Shown: piece after piece, positions 15,855-23,124 of the stretch | Layout: the number at the start of each line of letters is the position of its first letter | How positions within the stretch are numbered: position 1 is the stretch's first letter | Virus record (IMG/VR): IMGVR_UViG_3300044634_000144 | Coordinates: 1 to 39,520 of that record | Reading direction: 5' to 3' (one strand) | Length of the DNA stretch: 39,520 nucleotides | DNA from: a virus | Made by a program: the position numbers and the translations under genes | The notes under the pieces: generated by a model | The model's database searches: none | What the model saw: the letters and a program-made list of their open reading frames with translations, nothing else | Told to the model about the DNA's origin: nothing

Positions 15855-16326
15855 GATTGGACATGATTCTTTTCAAGGAAGGTTATCTATACCATACATT
15901 ACTAAGACTGGTGTCGTTGACCTGCGGTTTCGTTCTCTTAACCCAGCAGTTGAACCAAAGTATATGGGCATGACGGGTGCGGAAACAAAGATGTTTAATG
16001 TATTAGATATAGAACGAGCAGGAGATTTTATAGGTGTATGTGAGGGAGAGTTAGACACAATTACTTTATCTAGTTGTGTTGGTATTCCCTGTGTCGGTGT
16101 ACCTGGTGCTAATAGTTGGAAGAAACATTACACTAGATTACTTGCTGACTTTGAAAGAGTATTTGTATTTGCAGATGGTGACCAACCAGGAAAAGAATTC
16201 GCTAATAGTTTAGCACGAGAACTACCAGTTACTATTGTACAACTACCAGATGGAGAAGATGTCAATAGTGCATACGTTAAATATGGCGCAGACTACATAA
16301 GAGAGAAGGCAGGACTGAATGAGTAA
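15703..16326 (+). CDS. DnaG-type primase, Toprim part
   Basis: A 207-aa frame starting at GTG 15703, with AAAGGG nine bases upstream. EDYLRSRGIS at residues 26-35 is the usual helix before the primase core. The Toprim signature has the catalytic Glu114 in VCEGELDTI and the acidic FADGD at 156-160. It forms, with the zinc-finger frame, one primase divided over two overlapping frames (15703-15854 shared). It makes RNA primers for the host replicase, since no phage DNA polymerase is present. It overlaps the next gene by eight bases. Confidence 0.8.
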   Translation: MKQSQSQRELLDQATQRYAANIYQAEDYLRSRGISMEAARLARLGVVGEPEIGHDSFQGRLSIPYITKTGVVDLRFRSLNPAVEPKYMGMTGAETKMFNVLDIERAGDFIGVCEGELDTITLSSCVGIPCVGVPGANSWKKHYTRLLADFERVFVFADGDQPGKEFANSLARELPVTIVQLPDGEDVNSAYVKYGADYIREKAGLNE

Positions 16327-16660
16327 AGATATTCCACCTTGCCCTGAATGTGGTGAGCGATTCGAAAATGTGTTCGAAGCAACTGACCATTTACTAGAAG
16401 ATGATGAAGAGTTTGACCCAGCATTGGTATTACCTAATGGTGCTAGGTTAATGATAGGTTCTCTACTAAGATGTTTATTCAAGTATTCCGATAAACCAGA
16501 ACAGATAAAGTCAATAACCCAGTCTACATATATGACATTGTTTACGGCTGAGACACAGCCTGAAGCGATTAAAGATATAGTAGAAGAGATGATAGTCGAA
16601 TCACAAATGATGGAAATAGATGATGAGATTAAACAACTACTTGAAGGGGGAAAGCAATGA
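16319..16660 (+). CDS. Zinc-finger-like small protein
   Basis: A 113-aa acidic protein. Its N-terminus CPECGERFENVFEATDHLLED resembles a C2H2-like finger (two Cys, one visible His) followed by an acidic loop. The rest is helical. Similar short proteins occur in replication regions of actinophages; no function is known to me. It starts inside the Toprim gene (eight-base overlap) and shares ATGA with the next ORF. Confidence 0.65.
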   Translation: MSKDIPPCPECGERFENVFEATDHLLEDDEEFDPALVLPNGARLMIGSLLRCLFKYSDKPEQIKSITQSTYMTLFTAETQPEAIKDIVEEMIVESQMMEIDDEIKQLLEGGKQ

Positions 16661-16779
16661 CAAGAATAGAAGAACTTGAAAGACAAGAGCGGTGGGACGC
16701 TTGGTATTATGAACGACTACAACAATCAGTAAACAAAGTAATAAGTTCAATACCTGAAGAAGGGAACAACAGTGAATAA
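16657..16779 (+). CDS. Small charged protein
   Basis: A 40-aa protein found between 16319-16660 and 16772-17101. ATG 16657 overlaps the upstream stop (ATGA), and its stop overlaps the downstream GTG by eight bases. It is a single amphipathic helix (ELERQERWDAWYYERLQQ). The precise fit to the coupling pattern supports it; no family recognised. Confidence 0.6.
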   Translation: MTRIEELERQERWDAWYYERLQQSVNKVISSIPEEGNNSE

Positions 16780-17101
16780 AGAGTGGGAACTTAGACAACC
16801 ACCAAGTGCTGATTCATTTGAGGTATCAGTAGCACATACATTCCAAGAACTATTAGATTTACTTTTATCTAAGCATAAAGATTATGGACCTAAGAATATA
16901 TCTGAAGCACCAGGTGGTGCTATCAATGGATTAAGAGTTCGTATGCACGACAAGTTAGCACGTATCAATAATCTATACGAATATATGGAAGATACGGGAG
17001 GCTTTCAGCCTCAGCACGAATCCATTGAAGATTCCTTCAAGGACATGGCGAACTATGCAATCATAGGGTTGTTAGTTCTTAGAGGAAAGTGGGACAGATG
17101 A
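16772..17101 (+). CDS. DUF1599 / Nmad1-like protein
   Basis: A 109-aa protein with the DUF1599 pattern: LLSKHKDYGPKNI, then GLRVRMHDKLARINNL, then ESIEDSFKDMANYAIIGLLV. DUF1599 is called nucleotide modification associated domain 1 in Pfam and has MazG-like helical character. It suggests action on nucleotides, for example dNTP-pool or base modification, but no partner modification enzyme is recognised in this genome. It starts with GTG 16772, overlapping the preceding ORF by eight bases, and shares ATGA with the phosphoesterase gene. Confidence 0.8.
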   Translation: MNKEWELRQPPSADSFEVSVAHTFQELLDLLLSKHKDYGPKNISEAPGGAINGLRVRMHDKLARINNLYEYMEDTGGFQPQHESIEDSFKDMANYAIIGLLVLRGKWDR

Positions 17102-17838
17102 AGGTTATAGTCTGCGTATCTGATTTACAGGTACCTTATCACGATAGGAAGGCAGTCTCTGTACTGTCTAAGTTTATAAAACAATACAAACCTGACGAGG
17201 TGGTATCGGTTGGGGATGAAATGGATATGCAGACTATTTCAAAATGGAGTAGGGGTACTGACCTAGAGCATGAGAAGTCTATTGCTAAGGACAGAGATGA
17301 AACCTACCGAGTACTTGAATCATTAAAGGTTAAGCATATGATTCGTAGTAATCATACAGATAGATTATTTAATACAATTAAAACAAGAGCACCTGGACTA
17401 GCAGGTCTACCTGAATTAGAGTTAAAGAACTTTCTTAAACTAGATAACTTAGGTATTACTTACCATGAAAAACCATACGAACTAGCACCTAATTGGTTGC
17501 TCTTGCATGGTGATGAGGGTAACGTTCAACCTACCGCTGGTGCTACCGCACTTGGATTAGCAAAAAGAGCAGGCATGTCAGTCGTGTGTGGACACACGCA
17601 CAGAATGGGCTTGACACATTACACTCAGTCATACTTTGGTGGTCACCCTAAAACATTGTGGGGTCTAGAAGTAGGTTGTCTAATGGACTTTAAGTTTGCT
17701 AGATATATTAAGGGTGGATTATTCACATGGCATAAAGGCTTTGGTGTCTTATATGTAGACGGAAATAAAGTTATACCCCATCTTGTTCCAGTTAATATGG
17801 ATGGTTCCTTCGTGTTTGATGGGAAGGTTTGGAAGTAG
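17098..17838 (+). CDS. Calcineurin-like metallophosphoesterase
   Basis: A 246-aa enzyme from ATG 17098 (ATGA overlap). The five metallophosphoesterase motifs are in order: SDLQVPYH (Asp9, His15), GDEMD (Asp40), SNHTDR (Asn85-His86, Ser in place of the usual Gly), LHGDEG (His137, Asp139) and GHTHR (His166, His168). It should hydrolyse phosphoesters of nucleotides, nucleic acid ends or proteins with two metal ions. Its position next to DUF1599 and replication genes fits nucleotide or DNA-end processing. Complete length. Confidence 0.85.
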   Translation: MKVIVCVSDLQVPYHDRKAVSVLSKFIKQYKPDEVVSVGDEMDMQTISKWSRGTDLEHEKSIAKDRDETYRVLESLKVKHMIRSNHTDRLFNTIKTRAPGLAGLPELELKNFLKLDNLGITYHEKPYELAPNWLLLHGDEGNVQPTAGATALGLAKRAGMSVVCGHTHRMGLTHYTQSYFGGHPKTLWGLEVGCLMDFKFARYIKGGLFTWHKGFGVLYVDGNKVIPHLVPVNMDGSFVFDGKVWK

Positions 17839-17839
17839 T

Positions 17840-18553
17840 ATGGATTTTGAACGCATTGAAAAGTGGGACTATATAGTAGTCGCTGTATCTTCTGAATACC
17901 ATAAGAAATTTTCTATGGTTGAACTAGACGATATAAAGCAATCACTCTATCAATGGTTCGTAGAACATCCTAATAAATTAAATGAATGGGAAGCGATAGG
18001 TGAGAAAGATGCAAAGAATTTAATCTATCGTAGCCTACGCAATCAAGCATTAGATTATTGTCAGAAATGGAAAGCCAAGTCTATTGGCTATGATACTGGT
18101 GATTTGTATTACTATGAACCTGATATGGTGGAAGCAATCCTTCCAGCAGTATTGCGTGGTGACTATGGTGTAACTCACAAGTTAAATCTAGGTCGTCCAG
18201 GTCGTCCATCTGCACCTAGTGAGGGTGGTAATCTTACAATAATTATGTTAGAGGTGGACGCTGCGTATTGGAAGTTGAGTAAAGACGACAAGAAAATACT
18301 CTTCTTCCGACACGCAGAGTCCCTTGACTTCAAAGAGATAGCGAATCTCCTTGAGTTATTTAGCGAGGATACAGTACGCATGAGACATAAGCGTGCTATT
18401 AAAAGATTAATAAATAAAATGGGTGGCTTCAAGCCTTATAAAGATAATGACTTCTCAAGTAAGGAAGATGATGAGGAAGAAGAGACCATAGAATATAAAG
18501 ACATACGAAGCGATAGCGAGAGCAGGGATGAGCACGGGAGCAACGAAGAATAA
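17840..18553 (+). CDS. Sigma-factor-like protein (region 4 HTH)
   Basis: A 237-aa protein from ATG 17840, one base after the phosphoesterase stop. Residues ~146-191 read as a sigma-70 region 4 helix-turn-helix (LSKDDKKILFFRHAESLDFKEIANLL...DTVRMRHKRAIKRL). The N-terminal half is helical and may replace region 2. The last ~40 residues are extremely acidic. It likely directs host RNA polymerase to phase-specific promoters or works as an anti-host factor. It is the last plus-strand gene before the convergent minus operon, separated by only four bases. Confidence 0.75.
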   Translation: MDFERIEKWDYIVVAVSSEYHKKFSMVELDDIKQSLYQWFVEHPNKLNEWEAIGEKDAKNLIYRSLRNQALDYCQKWKAKSIGYDTGDLYYYEPDMVEAILPAVLRGDYGVTHKLNLGRPGRPSAPSEGGNLTIIMLEVDAAYWKLSKDDKKILFFRHAESLDFKEIANLLELFSEDTVRMRHKRAIKRLINKMGGFKPYKDNDFSSKEDDEEEETIEYKDIRSDSESRDEHGSNEE

Positions 18554-18557
18554 TACT

Positions 18558-18686
18558 TTAAATAAAGTTCTTCTCATCCCATAACTCTTCCTGTTCTGCT
18601 GGGTCTACCCATAGACTCTCGCCATAGTCAGCCCAGAACTTTGCTAGCATTTCATCTTGCTCATCTTGTTCTGTAATATCAGTCAT
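18558..18686 (-). CDS. Small acidic protein
   Basis: A 42-aa acidic, Trp-containing protein and the last gene of the minus operon. The start MTDITEQ at 18686 overlaps the preceding gene by eight bases. A longer frame to 18764 runs through that gene and is not preferred. It converges with the sigma-like gene, four bases away. ACTTTA-AA-TAAAGT at 18555-18568 is a weak hairpin over both stops. No family recognised. Confidence 0.6.
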   Translation of the reverse strand: MTDITEQDEQDEMLAKFWADYGESLWVDPAEQEELWDEKNFI

Positions 18687-18804
18687 CATCTCCCCACATT
18701 CTGTCAGGTTCAAAGCACACGCAATCAATCTCATCACAGTCATCACATGTCTGGTTGATACCAAGTGCTACATCATCACCCATTAGGTACATAGGTTCAC
18801 TCAT
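18679..18804 (-). CDS. Small Cys/Asp-rich protein
   Basis: A 41-aa very acidic protein with a CDDCDEIDCVC cluster, suggesting metal binding. It starts at ATG 18804, overlapping the preceding gene's stop by eight bases, and ends overlapping the next gene by eight bases. Those spacings match the rest of the operon and support reality. No family recognised. Confidence 0.6.
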   Translation of the reverse strand: MSEPMYLMGDDVALGINQTCDDCDEIDCVCFEPDRMWGDDD

Positions 18805-18883
18805 CTTCATCACCTTCTTCGATACCAAACATATCAGCAAATACTTTATTCGCTTCTTTTAATATCTCAACTACATCTTCCAT
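18797..18883 (-). CDS. Tiny acidic helical protein
   Basis: A 28-aa product with an excellent AGGAGG upstream of ATG 18883. That site is encoded in the last codons of the zinc-ribbon gene before it. One amphipathic helix (VVEILKEANKVFADMFG) with an acidic tail. It overlaps the next gene by eight bases. No family recognised. Confidence 0.55.
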   Translation of the reverse strand: MEDVVEILKEANKVFADMFGIEEGDEDE

Positions 18884-18884
18884 G

Positions 18885-19061
18885 TCATCCTCCTGTTGAA
18901 TAGAACCCAGTACCTTTAAAGATAACAGGGTTTGCTTGATACTCTCTTACCATTTCTCTATTACATTGTGGACACTCAACTAAGTCATCTCTGTCGTCAA
19001 CACTACGACTTAATTCTAAGAGTGCCTTGTCATCATTACATCTATATGAATATGTAGGCAT
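18885..19061 (-). CDS. FmdB-like zinc-ribbon protein
   Basis: A 58-aa protein that begins MPTYSYRC and ends FKGTGFYSTGG, both signatures of the FmdB/CxxC zinc-ribbon regulatory family. One CxxC is intact (CPQC, residues 30-33); the first is reduced to a single Cys8. Start fixed by TAATG with the upstream gene. Probably a small regulatory or adaptor protein. Confidence 0.7.
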   Translation of the reverse strand: MPTYSYRCNDDKALLELSRSVDDRDDLVECPQCNREMVREYQANPVIFKGTGFYSTGG

Positions 19062-19282
19062 TACATCTCCCTATCCTCTGGTGTTGGTGCTGTTGCAAGA
19101 GTGCCACATAAAGCACACTCCATATCTAGAAAGTACATATCTATCTCGCCTGTTTCTTCTTCGAAGATAGTCTTTAAGTTCCACACATTACAACCACATG
19201 GACATATGGTAGTGGCTCTACCCCTAATGTCCATAGCGGATTTGTAATCGGGCTTAAGTTCTGTAATATGTTTAGGTTTAAT
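19061..19282 (-). CDS. Zinc-ribbon protein, apparent ATT start
   Basis: From ATT 19282 the product is 73 aa (KPKHITELKPDYKSAMDIRG at the N-terminus); from the first ATG, 19234, it is 57 aa. The core has CPCGC near residues 28-32 and MECALCG later, a four-Cys zinc ribbon, and ends APTPEDREM. The ATT is placed exactly at TAATT, where neighbouring genes have TAATG, and the upstream codons look coding. No ribosome-binding site precedes ATG 19234. I therefore favour ATT initiation or a mutated start. I recall similar zinc-ribbon proteins in actinophages. Confidence 0.6.
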   Translation of the reverse strand: MKPKHITELKPDYKSAMDIRGRATTICPCGCNVWNLKTIFEEETGEIDMYFLDMECALCGTLATAPTPEDREM

Positions 19283-19722
19283 TAGTAGTATCCATTCTTA
19301 GTAAAGAACTTCCACGCCTCACAAGGGGTGTGATACCTGTGATAGATATAAGACAAGCCTCTATCTATCTGCTTTGGCGCAGGAGTTTTGGGGTCAAGCC
19401 CTAATAGTTGTGGAATACCTCCAGCATTCTTGCCCATTACTTTAACTTTATTGTATGCGTTGGGTCTCCAATTGCTTTCTCTAGTCCACAACTTATTAAG
19501 GCATGACCATTGTTTATATTTCCACTCGTATAACTTATCCTGAGCATAAGCCTTGCTGTCCATAACTGTCCAACTTTTGGATACATCTCCGTTAGTTGGA
19601 GTAGGCTCGCCAGTTTTGGCAGCAAGCACAACGCCCAGCATGAGTGATATCCCCATACCGAATAGAAATATAAATACTTTTCTCATATCAAACCTTTTCT
19701 TCTTTCGTCTATTCGTATTCAT
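19282..19722 (-). CDS. Membrane-anchored lytic-transglycosylase-like protein
   Basis: A 146-aa protein. A basic N-terminus (NRRKKKRF) is followed by a hydrophobic segment at ~14-35, a signal anchor or signal peptide. The C-terminal domain has WTRESNW, GGIPQLLGLDP and IDRGLSYIYHRYHTPCEAWKFF, matching actinobacterial transglycosylase-like domains; the Glu of RESNW is the catalytic candidate. ATG 19722 overlaps the preceding gene by 14 bp; ATG 19686 has AAAAGG upstream and is an alternative. It lies far from the lysis cassette, with regulatory genes, so an early wall-remodelling or exclusion role is possible. Confidence 0.75.
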   Translation of the reverse strand: MNTNRRKKKRFDMRKVFIFLFGMGISLMLGVVLAAKTGEPTPTNGDVSKSWTVMDSKAYAQDKLYEWKYKQWSCLNKLWTRESNWRPNAYNKVKVMGKNAGGIPQLLGLDPKTPAPKQIDRGLSYIYHRYHTPCEAWKFFTKNGYY

Positions 19723-19885
19723 TATCGAATAGACCTTCTAAGTTTTCTCTGTCGCTAGATAATTCCTCGTATGTAATGAATACCAAGTCGTCTAGTTCTC
19801 TGATAAGCGTACTTACTTTATCAGTAGACCAACCTGCTACCATATCATTAGTGATTACCCCTTGCCAGACTATATCACTATCCAC
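19709..19885 (-). CDS. Small acidic hypothetical protein
   Basis: A 58-aa acidic protein with GTG start at 19885, overlapping the WhiB stop by eight bases, and AAAGGGG upstream. Mostly helical (VSTLIRELDDLVFITYEEL). No known family. Retained because coding frame and coupling agree on both sides. Confidence 0.6.
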   Translation of the reverse strand: MDSDIVWQGVITNDMVAGWSTDKVSTLIRELDDLVFITYEELSSDRENLEGLFDNEYE

Positions 19886-20306
19886 TTATTCCCCTTTCTT
19901 TCATAGTTCTCCTAACTTTATTTGCGAAGTTAACCTTGTTAGCGTACTCTGCTTTCTTCATACTCTTACCAAGTTTAAGTAACCTCTCACCTGGCATAGT
20001 GCCACCATATATACCATAGTATATCTGTGTACCACGCATACCAAGTTCTAAGCAATTAACTTTGGCTGGACAATTCTTACATATTGCGAGAGCCTGAGTA
20101 GCCCTATCTACTTCTAGTGCTACTCGCTCTCTCTGTTCTCTATTGAATGTCCACTTCTCGCCTTCCTCTTTCTCCGCTTCACCAGCGAACCATAGGTCAG
20201 GGTCATCATGATTAACACATAACCCATCGCTAACATCAAGGTCTAGGTCATTAAATATATAGCCAAACACGCTATTCTTTAGACCAGTACCAAACGCACC
20301 TGCCAT
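19878..20306 (-). CDS. whiB: WhiB-family transcription factor
   Basis: A 142-aa protein with the four WhiB cysteines: Cys30, then Cys76 and Cys79 in CKNCP, then Cys85, followed by the GIYGG turn at 98-102 and MPGER. These bind a 4Fe-4S cluster and the sigma-A subunit of actinobacterial RNA polymerase. WhiB is restricted to Actinobacteria and their phages, so this is the best host clue. The C-terminal basic tail could bind DNA. The start is set by TAATG. Probably redirects host or phage transcription early; phage WhiB can also inhibit the host WhiB. Confidence 0.9.
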   Translation of the reverse strand: MAGAFGTGLKNSVFGYIFNDLDLDVSDGLCVNHDDPDLWFAGEAEKEEGEKWTFNREQRERVALEVDRATQALAICKNCPAKVNCLELGMRGTQIYYGIYGGTMPGERLLKLGKSMKKAEYANKVNFANKVRRTMKERGISG

Positions 20307-20449
20307 TAGTTATGTATCCCATGAGTAAAGCAGATAGCCTGAACTGCCATTTGTAGTTCTGACTTCATCTCTTTCAACTCTTCATCTGAAAGATGTTTAG
20401 CGTCAGCCTTTCGTATGAAGCAAGTCCATATGTAATCGTTCTCTAACAT
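20306..20449 (-). CDS. Small helical protein upstream of WhiB
   Basis: A 47-aa protein from ATG 20449, with GAGAGG upstream, ending in TAATG shared with WhiB. Helical with LSDEELKEMKSELQMAVQAICF. No family recognised. Coupling suggests co-expression with WhiB. Confidence 0.6.
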   Translation of the reverse strand: MLENDYIWTCFIRKADAKHLSDEELKEMKSELQMAVQAICFTHGIHN

Positions 20450-20464
20450 GGTATCCTCTCTATA

Positions 20465-20755
20465 TTATGGACGGAATACTACTGAAGTGTATCCGTCAAG
20501 TCGTGAGTGCTTAGCAATTAAGCCTTTCTCACCAGTCAAATGTTGATACTTGCCATTACCTAGCGATACCCATACTGACTTAGGCTTGAACCTAGTCTGA
20601 TTAGGTAGTGCTTTAAGTACTGTGCCTCTTGGTTCATATCCATTAGCGTCCTCTAAGTCAAACTGAATTGTTGCCAACTCATCTGATAGGTCTGCTAGTG
20701 TTAGCGATATGCTAGCCAAGTAGTTCTCTATTTGTTCTGCTGTCGTGGTTGTCAT
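20465..20755 (-). CDS. Hypothetical protein
   Basis: A 96-aa protein. Residues 1-35 form a helix (IENYLASISLTLADLSDELATI); residues 55-96 look like a small beta-domain (VWVSLGNGKYQHL). AAAGG six bases upstream supports ATG 20755; a five-codon upstream ORF at 20752-20769 ends on this ATG. First gene downstream of the promoter at 20814-20849. No family recognised. Confidence 0.65.
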   Translation of the reverse strand: MTTTTAEQIENYLASISLTLADLSDELATIQFDLEDANGYEPRGTVLKALPNQTRFKPKSVWVSLGNGKYQHLTGEKGLIAKHSRLDGYTSVVFRP

Positions 20756-20813
20756 ACTTTACCTTTCATTAGTTATCCTCTTGGCAATTTACCAAGTGGT
20801 GTCTGTCGGTATC

Positions 20814-20849
20814 GGTAGTAATTATATCACTACCAATTCTAGAAGTCAA
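20814..20849 (-). promoter_or_regulatory. Sigma-70-type promoter with operator palindrome over -10
   Basis: On the minus strand TTGACT (20849-20844), 17-bp spacer, TATAAT (20826-20821). The -35 overlaps the last codons of the amidotransferase gene. An inverted repeat, GGTAGT (20814-20819) and ACTACC (20829-20834), spans the -10, so a repressor could block it. It should drive the downstream block including WhiB. Confidence 0.8.
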
Positions 20850-21711
20850 GTGGCTCTTTCGTGTACCACTTGTTGCTTAGGTATCCATACTCCTCACCTA
20901 TCTCCTTCTTATGATTAGGGTGATAGCATAAGCAGTCTAAGAAGTTCACTTCACAGTCGAAGCAAGCCTCACACATCTGACAATAATATTCGTTCTCCCA
21001 TAAGTCTACTATTGACTCGCAACTAGGACACTCGAACTTGTTCTCCTCATATAGAGAAGGGTTGAAGTGGTCGTCTATTGCTACAATATCATACACACTA
21101 GGCTCACCATAGGTGTGATTATAGGTAGTAGTGCGTGGCGTGGATACGATAGGTTTGTGAGAGTTATTACTCCACCATACACCATTGTCGTCCCAACTAC
21201 CTAAGTTCTCGTTGATAATATAAATCTTGTATTGTGCGCTAGGGTCATTAGTCATTACTGCTACCTTATTACCACTAGCCCATGAACTAATCATATCATA
21301 TACATAGTCGTCGTCTAAGGCAGACACACCACCTAGTCTAGGCAATAACTCCTCTGCCATAATCCTAGTGTCGCTACGCTTATCACCTTTAGGTATATGA
21401 ATATCTAACACACCATTGTGCGCTAAGTAAGTATCATGCTCACCCACTACCTTGAAGGGGTGGCAATTAAGTTCGTTCTTTACTCCATGAGTAGCATACC
21501 TAGCGTGCCACATAGCATAGCCATTAGGATATTGCTCGCGCAATTCTAAGAACCTAGCGATAGACTTCTTAGCGGACATACTGCGTTCTGATATAATACC
21601 AGCACCAGTATCTATCGCAAAGCCAAAGCCATGTGGGTTCTTACACGCACCAGTAGTAAGTTCATCTTTACTGGGTGTGGAATTAGGATTACACACTACT
21701 AATAGACACAT
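20839..21711 (-). CDS. Class II glutamine amidotransferase-like protein (Ntn hydrolase)
   Basis: A 290-aa protein. Cys2 directly after Met is the expected Ntn nucleophile. GATase II motifs follow in order: GFGFAID, HARYATHG (69-76), NCHPF (82-86), LAHNG (96-100) and SDTR (113-116). It should hydrolyse glutamine to release ammonia. The C-terminal ~70 residues hold a Cys-rich zinc ribbon (CPSC ... CQMC...CFDC). It lies 12 bp downstream of the amidoligase, an association known from the amidoligase literature, so the pair probably transfers an amide or amine to a peptide carboxylate. GAGAGGAG precedes the ATG. Confidence 0.82.
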   Translation of the reverse strand: MCLLVVCNPNSTPSKDELTTGACKNPHGFGFAIDTGAGIISERSMSAKKSIARFLELREQYPNGYAMWHARYATHGVKNELNCHPFKVVGEHDTYLAHNGVLDIHIPKGDKRSDTRIMAEELLPRLGGVSALDDDYVYDMISSWASGNKVAVMTNDPSAQYKIYIINENLGSWDDNGVWWSNNSHKPIVSTPRTTTYNHTYGEPSVYDIVAIDDHFNPSLYEENKFECPSCESIVDLWENEYYCQMCEACFDCEVNFLDCLCYHPNHKKEIGEEYGYLSNKWYTKEPLDF

Positions 21712-21723
21712 ACATCTCCTCTC

Positions 21724-22935
21724 TTACGCATTGACTAACTCATTACTGTTGATACTTAATGAGCGTACTTTGGACATACGCTCATATAAGTCTGGGTAGT
21801 AGCCATTGTTGGCTTCTACATAATCATAGAACCACTCCCAACCTAGCATACCTATCTTTACATCTGATAGATTTAGGTTGCGAGTATATTCTATACTAGC
21901 GTGTGCTAATTGTATAGCACTACGAACACCACTAGGCTTAGTAGTTCCCCTAAAGAACCTAAGTTCTAGCGTGTGGTCGTTGCGTGTATTTATAGCAGAG
22001 TGCCTCTCGGTGTTCACCCCTCTAGGGTCAGCCACCTTGTCGGCTAGTGTAAAGTATGGTCTATCGTACTCATCATACTTGTACACATCATTGAACTTTG
22101 CGTAGTCTGACTTACGACCAGCAAATCTCATCATATCGGGTGCGTTCTTGTACACTAGTGCCAACCACCTATGTACATGTGCGCCACTCTTAAATCCTTC
22201 TCGACTTACATGTATATGTAGTCCGCAACTCTTAGCGTCCCATGCCCTTGCCTCTTGATTTTCTCTTAGATAGTCTAAGGTTCTATCAAAGTCTGGCATA
22301 TCCGACCACTTAGCAAAGGATATAGGGTGAGATACTAACTCGAAGCCACGATAGCCACCTTGACCGATACTGCTATCCTGCTTCATATAGAACCACTCGC
22401 CTATATTTTCTGCTACATATCTAGCACTACTCGCTAGGTCGCCTGACCTAATCTCCATTTCCAATTCTATCCCAAAGTATAGGTTATTCTTATCTTGACC
22501 TATAAACTTAGGGTCGGGCTTGTATGAGTAGTCGTGGATAAGGTTAGTCCTACCACCACCACCGCAACTATCACACTCTCTCGCGTAGTATTGGTCGCAG
22601 TCATCACAATAAGAACCATTGTCCTCATAGCAACCCTCGCACCAATACTCACCCCTATCCTCGATATTGTACATACTCTCGTTCTCGGAATATGTACAAC
22701 TACATCTCTCGCAATAGTTAGTGTGGTTCTCCCAACAACTCTCGCAATAATCGCCTACACCCTCGACATAGTGGGTATTATCATTGTGGCAATACTCCTC
22801 ACAATAATTACACCATGCTCGGCAACTCTCGCATAGTAGGTCATCACCTACCAGCATGAAGTCGTCCTCGCTAGTAGATGTATAACTACATGTACCGCAA
22901 CCATACTCGGTAGGTTCGTCATCATCTATCGGCAT
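21724..22935 (-). CDS. Amidoligase (COOH-NH2 ligase) with N-terminal zinc ribbons
   Basis: A 403-aa protein. Residues 1-125 contain 18 Cys, mostly as CxxC pairs, forming several zinc ribbons. The catalytic part, 150-350, shows FGIELEME (154-161), GFELVSHP (197-204), CGLHIHVSR (237-245) and TLELRFFRGT (322-331), the signature order of Amidoligase_2, a glutamine-synthetase-like ATP-dependent ligase joining an amine to a carboxylate. AAGGAG lies upstream of the ATG. Family members are linked to cell-wall peptide or protein modification. The zinc ribbons may bind substrate or nucleic acid. Confidence 0.85.
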   Translation of the reverse strand: MPIDDDEPTEYGCGTCSYTSTSEDDFMLVGDDLLCESCRAWCNYCEEYCHNDNTHYVEGVGDYCESCWENHTNYCERCSCTYSENESMYNIEDRGEYWCEGCYEDNGSYCDDCDQYYARECDSCGGGGRTNLIHDYSYKPDPKFIGQDKNNLYFGIELEMEIRSGDLASSARYVAENIGEWFYMKQDSSIGQGGYRGFELVSHPISFAKWSDMPDFDRTLDYLRENQEARAWDAKSCGLHIHVSREGFKSGAHVHRWLALVYKNAPDMMRFAGRKSDYAKFNDVYKYDEYDRPYFTLADKVADPRGVNTERHSAINTRNDHTLELRFFRGTTKPSGVRSAIQLAHASIEYTRNLNLSDVKIGMLGWEWFYDYVEANNGYYPDLYERMSKVRSLSINSNELVNA

Positions 22936-22944
22936 ATCAACTCC

Positions 22945-23124
22945 TTACTTTATTGGTAGTTCTAATTCTATCATTATATCATTGACCTTGCTTCTTAGCA
23001 AATTGGTAGCCATAGCCATACTCTTAAAGTCTGACTTAGTGTACCAATTCTCCTGAGTTCGCAAGGACTTGCGTATAAGTTCTAAGTCGTCCTTAGTAAT
23101 CTCAATTACTACATTGTCCGACAT
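22945..23124 (-). CDS. Small helical protein upstream of amidoligase
   Basis: A 59-aa protein from ATG 23124 (TAATG with the preceding ORF), ending in TAAGGAG, which provides the amidoligase ribosome-binding site. Helical, charged at both ends, no Cys. No family recognised. Confidence 0.6.
   Translation of the reverse strand: MSDNVVIEITKDDLELIRKSLRTQENWYTKSDFKSMAMATNLLRSKVNDIMIELELPIK

Noticed and set aside
20752-20769. Five-codon upstream ORF ending on ATG 20755
   Set aside because: It contains the ribosome-binding site of the main gene, so it is probably incidental.
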